Positions 59,033 through 64,000 of a stretch of DNA of 64,000 nucleotides are shown here, one piece after another. Position 1 is the first letter of the stretch; the number at the start of each line of letters is the position of its first letter. The position numbers and the translations under genes are program-made. This stretch comes from Novosphingobium profundi (lineage in GTDB: Bacteria; Pseudomonadota; Alphaproteobacteria; Sphingomonadales; Sphingomonadaceae), in assembly GCF_020524485.1 (NCBI RefSeq), contig NZ_JAIVLF010000001.1, forward strand, positions 248,001 to 312,000, read 5' to 3'. Below the pieces are notes generated by a model. That model worked only from the letters and a program-made list of their open reading frames with translations. It searched no databases and was not told the DNA's origin.

Positions 59033-61597
59033 ATGCGCTTTGCATTCGCAACGAGCCACGCCGCCATGGCCGCGGCGATGGTTCTGTCCACACCGGCCTT
59101 CGCGCAAGAGGCCGAGACCGAAACGGCCGGAAACGCAGGCGCGATCATCGTCACCGGCACGCGCCGTGCCGACCGTTCGGCGCTGGAATCGAGCGCGCCC
59201 ATCGACGTCTTCACGGCCGAGGATTTCGATACCCAGGCCTCGGGCGACATGAACAACATCCTGCGTTCGCTGGTGCCTTCCTACAACGTGGGGCGCTTCG
59301 TGGGCATTCTCTCGGATGGCTCGGGCTTCGTGCGACCGCCGACCCTGCGCGGCCTTCCGCCAGACCAGATCCTGGTCCTCGTCAACGGCAAGCGTCGCCA
59401 TCGCTCGGCCATGGTCCAGCTCAACGGCGGGGCGCTCGCCAGCGGGGCGCAGGGGCCTGACGTCGCCCAGATCCCCAGCATCGCGGTCAAGCAGTTGGAG
59501 GTGCTGCGCGACGGCGCCTCGGCGCAGTACGGTTCGGACGCCATTGCAGGCGTCATCAACTACACCTTGCGCGATGCGGCCGAGGGGCTGGAAGTGCGCT
59601 CGCGCTACGGCCAGTTCTACGAGGGCGATGGCGAGGATTACCAGATCGCGGCGAACCTGGGCCTGCCGCTCGGGCCGACCGGCTTCATCAACGTCTCGGG
59701 CGAGTTCCTCGATTCCGCGCCGACCAGTCGCGGTGGGCAGCGCATCGGCGCGCTCGCGACTTCCCTCTCGCTGCCCGATGTCAACGTGGCCGACCCGATC
59801 CAGCGCATCGGCAACCCGGACCTGCGTTCCTATCGCCTCTTCGTAAACAGCGCGATCGCGCTTTCGGACGCGTCCGAGATCTACATGTTCGGCAATTACG
59901 GCTGGAGCAAGCAGGCCTTCGAATTCAACTGGCGCCAGCCCTATGACGCGCAAGGGCCGGGCCAGGACGGCACCGGCACCGCGATCTATCCGCGCTCGAG
60001 TGTCTTCAACGACATCTACCTCGACCAGTTGCCCGATGGCACCTGGGATTCGAACGGGCGCACCTTCAACTTTGCCTCGCTCTATCCCGATGGCTTCAAC
60101 CCGCAGTTCCAGGGCAAGGTGACCGACCTCTCGCTGGCGGGGGGCTATCGCGGCGAATTCGACAGCGGCCTCAGCTGGGATTTCAGTGCAAGCTACGGCC
60201 AGAGCCGGGTGGAATACACTGTCGATGAATCGCTCAACGCCTCGATGGGCCCGGACAGCCCGACCAGCTTCTATTCCGGCTCGCTCGAACAGCGTGAAAC
60301 GAACTTCAACGCCGACCTCGCCTACCCCTGGGAGATCGGGCTGGCCTCGCCGGTGACCATTGCGGTTGGCGCCGAGCACCGCACCGAGGCCTACCAGATC
60401 GGCATTGGCGACCTGCCTTCCTATCAGGCCGGGCCCTATACCGTGCAGGAGCTCGACACCGGGGCCTTCGCCACGCAGGGGCCGGGGGTAAGCGGCTTTC
60501 CGGGCTACTCGCCCAACTTCGCGGTCGATCGTTCCCGCCGTTCCTACGCCGGGTACATCGACATCGAGGGCGACATCGTCGAGAACCTGACCCTGGGTTT
60601 TGCCGGACGCTACGAGCATTTCTCCGACTTTGGCAGCACCACCAACGGCAAGGTCTCGGCCCGCTATGCCGTCTCGCCCGCATTGGCGGTGCGCGGTACG
60701 GCAAGCACCGGCTTTCGCGCGCCAACGCCGGGCCAGCTCTTCACCACGGCCGGGATCACGGCCTTCTTCGGGCCCAACCCGGTCGAGCTGCTGACGCTAC
60801 CCGCCGACAACGCCGCCGCGCAGGCCTTTGGCGCAACGCCGCTGGTGCCTGAGAAATCGACCAACCTCTCGGCCGGCTTCGTCTTCACGCCGGGTGGGGG
60901 CTTCAACCTCACGGTGGATTACTACAACATCACCATTCGTGACCGCATGGGGATTGCCAGCTACATCCCGATCGAAAGCGATGCCCAGCGTGCGGTCCTG
61001 CGCGAGGCGGGCCTTGCCAACTGGGCAACGGTGGGCCTCGTGCGCTACTTCGCCAATGGCTTCAAGACCCGTACGCAGGGTGTCGACTTTACCGCAAGCC
61101 ACCGCGCGGACACCGGCTTTGGCCAGTTCGCAACGACGCTGGCCGTCAACTACAACGCCACCAAGGTGCTCTCGAGCGATCCCACCGTGGTCGACGACAT
61201 GCGCGCGGGCAACATCGAGGACAGCCTTCCCAAATGGCAGGCGACGATGACCGAGACCTGGACGCTGGGGCGCCTGTCGGTCACGGCGCGCGGCTATTTC
61301 TACGATGGCTTCACCAGCTGGGCCCTGCCCGAGAACGGCGGCCCCCTCGACGTCGGGTCCGAAGTGACCGCAGACCTCGAAGTGCGCTACCGCATGACCG
61401 ACAATTTCACGCTGGCGCTGGGCGCGGAGAACATCTTCGACAACTACCCCGACCGCGACATCCGTTCGCTCGGCCAGCCCAATTCCAACTGGTACCAGCC
61501 CACCCAGGCGACGGTCAGCGGCAACCGCTATATCGACAGCTCCCCGTTCGGGTACAACGGTGGTTTCTGGTATGTGCGCGTGAACGCGGCATTCTGA
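59033..61597 (+). CDS. TonB-dependent outer-membrane receptor
   Basis: This 854-residue receptor has a signal peptide (ATSHAAMAAAMVLSTPAFAQ), a TonB-box-like IIVTGTRRADRS, and plug segments LRGLPPDQILVLVNGKRRH and VEVLRDGASAQYG-type text (here LEVLRDGASAQYGSDAIAG). The barrel ends in WYVRVNAAF. AGGGGG precedes the ATG; the open frame back to 58859 is not part of the gene. Its stop overlaps the amidohydrolase start as TGATG, so the receptor supplies the substrate of that periplasmic enzyme. Confidence 0.94.
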   Translation: MRFAFATSHAAMAAAMVLSTPAFAQEAETETAGNAGAIIVTGTRRADRSALESSAPIDVFTAEDFDTQASGDMNNILRSLVPSYNVGRFVGILSDGSGFVRPPTLRGLPPDQILVLVNGKRRHRSAMVQLNGGALASGAQGPDVAQIPSIAVKQLEVLRDGASAQYGSDAIAGVINYTLRDAAEGLEVRSRYGQFYEGDGEDYQIAANLGLPLGPTGFINVSGEFLDSAPTSRGGQRIGALATSLSLPDVNVADPIQRIGNPDLRSYRLFVNSAIALSDASEIYMFGNYGWSKQAFEFNWRQPYDAQGPGQDGTGTAIYPRSSVFNDIYLDQLPDGTWDSNGRTFNFASLYPDGFNPQFQGKVTDLSLAGGYRGEFDSGLSWDFSASYGQSRVEYTVDESLNASMGPDSPTSFYSGSLEQRETNFNADLAYPWEIGLASPVTIAVGAEHRTEAYQIGIGDLPSYQAGPYTVQELDTGAFATQGPGVSGFPGYSPNFAVDRSRRSYAGYIDIEGDIVENLTLGFAGRYEHFSDFGSTTNGKVSARYAVSPALAVRGTASTGFRAPTPGQLFTTAGITAFFGPNPVELLTLPADNAAAQAFGATPLVPEKSTNLSAGFVFTPGGGFNLTVDYYNITIRDRMGIASYIPIESDAQRAVLREAGLANWATVGLVRYFANGFKTRTQGVDFTASHRADTGFGQFATTLAVNYNATKVLSSDPTVVDDMRAGNIEDSLPKWQATMTETWTLGRLSVTARGYFYDGFTSWALPENGGPLDVGSEVTADLEVRYRMTDNFTLALGAENIFDNYPDRDIRSLGQPNSNWYQPTQATVSGNRYIDSSPFGYNGGFWYVRVNAAF

Positions 61598-63321
61598 TGG
61601 AAAGGACCCCGATGGCCCGCGCCCTGTCCCCTGTGCGCCTGTTGACCGCTGCACTGCTTGCCTGCGCCAGCCCCCAGGCGCTGGCGCAGGAGGCGGCCGA
61701 CCTCCTGCTGACCAACGGCGAAGTCGTGACAATGGACCCCGACCATCCCTTCGCCAGCGCGGTGGCGGTGCGCGATGGGCGCATCGTGGCGGTAGGGGGC
61801 GCGGAACTGTCGGAGGCCTACACTGCGCCCGAGACCATCGACCTTGCCGGACGGATGCTGATGCCCGGCTTCATCGACACCCACATCCACATCATCGGCC
61901 AGGCGCCGCGCGCGATTGCGGCGGGCAAGGCCCGTTCGATTGCGCAGCTTCAGGAGATGGTGCGGGCCAAGGCGCGCGAGCTGGGGCCCGGTGAATGGAT
62001 CACCGGCTATGGCTGGGACGAGGCGCAGATGGCCGAGGGGCGCAATCCGCTGCGGGCCGATCTCGACGCAGCCGCCCCCGACAATCCGGTGGCCCTGACG
62101 CGCGCGGGGCACCACTCGATCGTGGGCAACAGCCTTGCCTTGGCCAAGGCCGGGATCGATGCGCAGACACCCGATCCCGAGCATGGCCTTATCGAGCGCG
62201 GCGCCGATGGCGTGCCCAATGGCCTCGTGCGCGAGCGTACCGATCTTTTCCTCTCGCACGTCCCGCCCGCAACGCCCGAGGAGATGAAGCCGAGCTGGAC
62301 CGCGGAATTGAAGGCGCTCCTGCCGCTGGGCATTACCAGTCTCATGGAAGCGCTTTCAACCATCGACGACGAGCCGGTGGACAAGGGCGGGCTGGCCCCG
62401 GAAAAGCGCGGCGCGGTCCACACCTGGCGCCAGTTCCAGGAGATCTACGCGGCGCACGGGACCGAACTGCCGCGAACGACGATGTACATCGTCTATCCGG
62501 GAGCCGAGCGTCTCAAGCGCTTTCCCTGGCGCACCGGACATGGCGATGACCGCCTCAAGATCGGCCCCATCGGCGAAGCGCCGGGTGTCGATGGCGGCTT
62601 TACCGGCCCGACCGCCTGGACCCTCGCAGACTACAAGGGGATGGAGGGCTTTCGCGGACGTCTCGCGATCGAGCCCGACGCCCTTGAGGAAATGGTGCGC
62701 ACCTCGCGTGACCTGGGCTGGCAGATGGGCATTCACGCCATCGGCGATGCCGCCATCGAGCGGCTGATCGATGTCTATGCCGCAGCGCTTGATGAAAAGC
62801 CGCTGGAGGACCACCGCTGGTTCTCCTCGCACCTCACCATGCTGCCGCCGGAGGCGACTCTGGATACGATGGCCGCTCATGGTATCTGGGGCGCGGCCCA
62901 GCCCAACTTCCTCTACAACCTTGAAGGGCGCTACGAGCAGACGCTGGAGGGCCGCGCGCTCACCCACATCAACCCGCTGGGCAGCCCCTTGCGCCACGGT
63001 GTGAAGATGGTGCTGGGCTCGGACAACCTGCCCATCGGGCCGCTCTACGGCGTCTACGTAGCGGTGACGCGCAAGGCTGAAAGCGGCAGGGCCTATGCCC
63101 GCGAGGAAGAGGAGGTCTCGCGTATGGCGGCGCTGGCGATGTACACCCGCGAGGCCGCCTACCTCAGCTTCGATGAAGACAATCGCGGCACGATCACGCC
63201 GGGCAAGTTTGCCGATCTCGTCGTGCTCGACCGCAACTTGCTCACCGTGCCCGAGGAAGAGATCCTTGCCACCAGAGTCGATCTGACGCTGGTCGATGGC
63301 AAGGTGCTCTACCGCCGCTGA
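61597..63321 (+). CDS. Exported amidohydrolase-3 family metallohydrolase
   Basis: This 574-residue protein has a signal peptide (LLTAALLACASPQALAQ). The amidohydrolase domain carries GFIDTHIHI (metal ligands), IHAIGDAAIERL, a DNLPIGPLYG segment near the conserved Asp, and the closing GTITPGKFADLVVLDRNLL. Family members (NfdA, YtcJ) cleave N-acyl or cyclic amides. It is translationally coupled to the TonB receptor and convergent with the second SpdH-like gene, so a polyamine or amino-acid amide conjugate is a plausible substrate. Confidence 0.85.
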   Translation: MERTPMARALSPVRLLTAALLACASPQALAQEAADLLLTNGEVVTMDPDHPFASAVAVRDGRIVAVGGAELSEAYTAPETIDLAGRMLMPGFIDTHIHIIGQAPRAIAAGKARSIAQLQEMVRAKARELGPGEWITGYGWDEAQMAEGRNPLRADLDAAAPDNPVALTRAGHHSIVGNSLALAKAGIDAQTPDPEHGLIERGADGVPNGLVRERTDLFLSHVPPATPEEMKPSWTAELKALLPLGITSLMEALSTIDDEPVDKGGLAPEKRGAVHTWRQFQEIYAAHGTELPRTTMYIVYPGAERLKRFPWRTGHGDDRLKIGPIGEAPGVDGGFTGPTAWTLADYKGMEGFRGRLAIEPDALEEMVRTSRDLGWQMGIHAIGDAAIERLIDVYAAALDEKPLEDHRWFSSHLTMLPPEATLDTMAAHGIWGAAQPNFLYNLEGRYEQTLEGRALTHINPLGSPLRHGVKMVLGSDNLPIGPLYGVYVAVTRKAESGRAYAREEEEVSRMAALAMYTREAAYLSFDEDNRGTITPGKFADLVVLDRNLLTVPEEEILATRVDLTLVDGKVLYRR

Positions 63322-63336
63322 GGCAGCGCGAAAGGG

Positions 63337-64000
63337 TCAGGTCAGCCCGCGGCTCACCAGAACCTCGCCAATGGCGCGCTCGGCCTGGTCGATTGCGACA
63401 TTGGTGTAGGCCGCCGCGCCTGCATCGGCGTTGGCAATCGCGATGCGCCCGAAGGGACGGCGCCCCACGACGTGCGGGCGCTCGGCTTCGGGCACGTCGG
63501 GATCGGCCAGGGTGTCGTAGGTATAGGCATAGCCGTGGGGCCAGCGGTTGACCGTGACCGCCAGGATGTCCTGCGCGGCGTCGAACCCGGCGCTGCCCAG
63601 CATGCGCTGCAACTGACGGCGCACTTCCAGCTCGCTGGTCTCAAACGGCGTGGCAAGCATGTCGTGACGCCCGGCGCGGTGCTGTTCCTTGCGCGGCAGG
63701 CCGGGCTGGTTGGGATTGCGGATCATCGTCACGATGGCGGGCTGGTCGGGCCGGGTGGCGCTGGCATAGCCGCCGATGGCCATGGGGTAATCCAACCCGA
63801 CCCGCGTGTGATAGCCGTTCGGCACCATCAGGCTGCGCACGCCCAGCTTGCGCCAGGGCTCCCAGTTGCGCACCAGCACGTTGGTGTACTGCATCGGCAC
63901 CTTCGAGGCTTCGCCCAGCGCCGCCTTCTGCGCGTCCGGTAGTTCGGGCACGAGATGGGGGATGATGTTGTTGAAGCAGGCCAGCACCACGTTTGCGGCG
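63337..64000 (-). CDS. Second spermidine dehydrogenase-like flavoprotein, C-terminal part
   Basis: The frame is open through the right edge, so only the last ~221 residues are seen. The segment VTVNRWPHGYAYTYDTLADP and the closing IAIANADAGAAAYTNVAIDQAERA mirror the C-terminus of the flavoprotein at 56786-58792, as does the VLACFNNIIPHLVPELP region. The two are paralogues in opposite orientation, about 4.5 kb apart. The FAD-binding half lies outside the window. Confidence 0.8.
   Translation of the reverse strand, partial: AANVVLACFNNIIPHLVPELPDAQKAALGEASKVPMQYTNVLVRNWEPWRKLGVRSLMVPNGYHTRVGLDYPMAIGGYASATRPDQPAIVTMIRNPNQPGLPRKEQHRAGRHDMLATPFETSELEVRRQLQRMLGSAGFDAAQDILAVTVNRWPHGYAYTYDTLADPDVPEAERPHVVGRRPFGRIAIANADAGAAAYTNVAIDQAERAIGEVLVSRGLT

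Noticed and set aside
1..64000. CRISPR arrays, tRNA/rRNA genes, insertion sequences, phage or toxin-antitoxin genes
   Set aside because: Looked for regularly spaced repeats, cloverleaf sequences, terminal inverted repeats and transposase motifs; none seen.

Overview
The window looks like chromosomal DNA of a high-GC alphaproteobacterium, most likely a sphingomonad (Novosphingobium/Sphingobium type). This is inferred from the uniform GC-rich codon use, four TonB-dependent receptors embedded in catabolic operons, many 4-nt ATGA/GTGA gene overlaps, and sphingomonad-style degradation clusters. I see no rRNA, tRNA, insertion sequence, phage gene or CRISPR array. Almost everything is catabolism, uptake and dedicated regulation.

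Layout. (1) 1-3.2 kb: an opine-dehydrogenase-like gene (cut by the window edge), a 3-hydroxyacyl-CoA dehydrogenase-like gene, an FAD 2-hydroxyacid dehydrogenase and a cytochrome c, mostly coupled by 4-nt overlaps. (2) 3.2-11.8 kb: an AraC/FeaR-like regulator, a phenylacetaldehyde-dehydrogenase-like ALDH with an amidase, then a TonB receptor with a Tat-exported subunit-3/GMC dehydrogenase pair. A 21-bp element is shared by the two promoters. (3) 11.9-20.3 kb: a rearranged iac-type indole-3-acetic acid (auxin) catabolic cluster (iacA, B, E, G / hydratase, MarR / iacH, I, C, D). It has two paralogous MarR genes whose upstream regions carry the same operator-like sequence. (4) 20.3-25.1 kb: a TetR gene divergent from a Tat-exported metallo-beta-lactamase-fold hydrolase, an alginate-export-type porin and an aromatic-acid MFS permease. 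(5) 25.1-31.3 kb: a TctDE-like two-component system, an orphan binding protein, an OprO/P-like porin and a CitMHS citrate transporter, closed by a strong terminator. (6) 31.4-32.9 kb: arsR-acr3 arsenic resistance. (7) 33.1-43.5 kb: a LysR regulon comprising a TonB receptor, tannase/feruloyl esterase, M20 amidohydrolase, DUF3100 membrane protein, ALDH and 3-hydroxyisobutyrate-dehydrogenase-like enzyme. A 17-bp palindrome lies at both ends of the block. (8) 43.5-48.5 kb: a coupled operon for a Tat-exported TIM-barrel protein, a seven-motif FG-GAP propeller and a lipoprotein PQQ dehydrogenase with an inserted haem-c domain. (9) 48.7-53.2 kb: an ECF sigma/FecR/STN-receptor trans-envelope signalling set. 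(10) 53.4-64 kb: a polyamine-type catabolic region with an omega-aminotransferase, small secreted protein, APC permease, two spermidine-dehydrogenase-like flavoproteins, a TonB receptor and an exported amidohydrolase.

Taken together the region reads as a plant-associated scavenging island: auxin and related indoles/aryl-acetaldehydes, phenolic esters and amides, citrate, glycosides and polyamines. Functional names rest on motifs and gene context only; no database search was possible.
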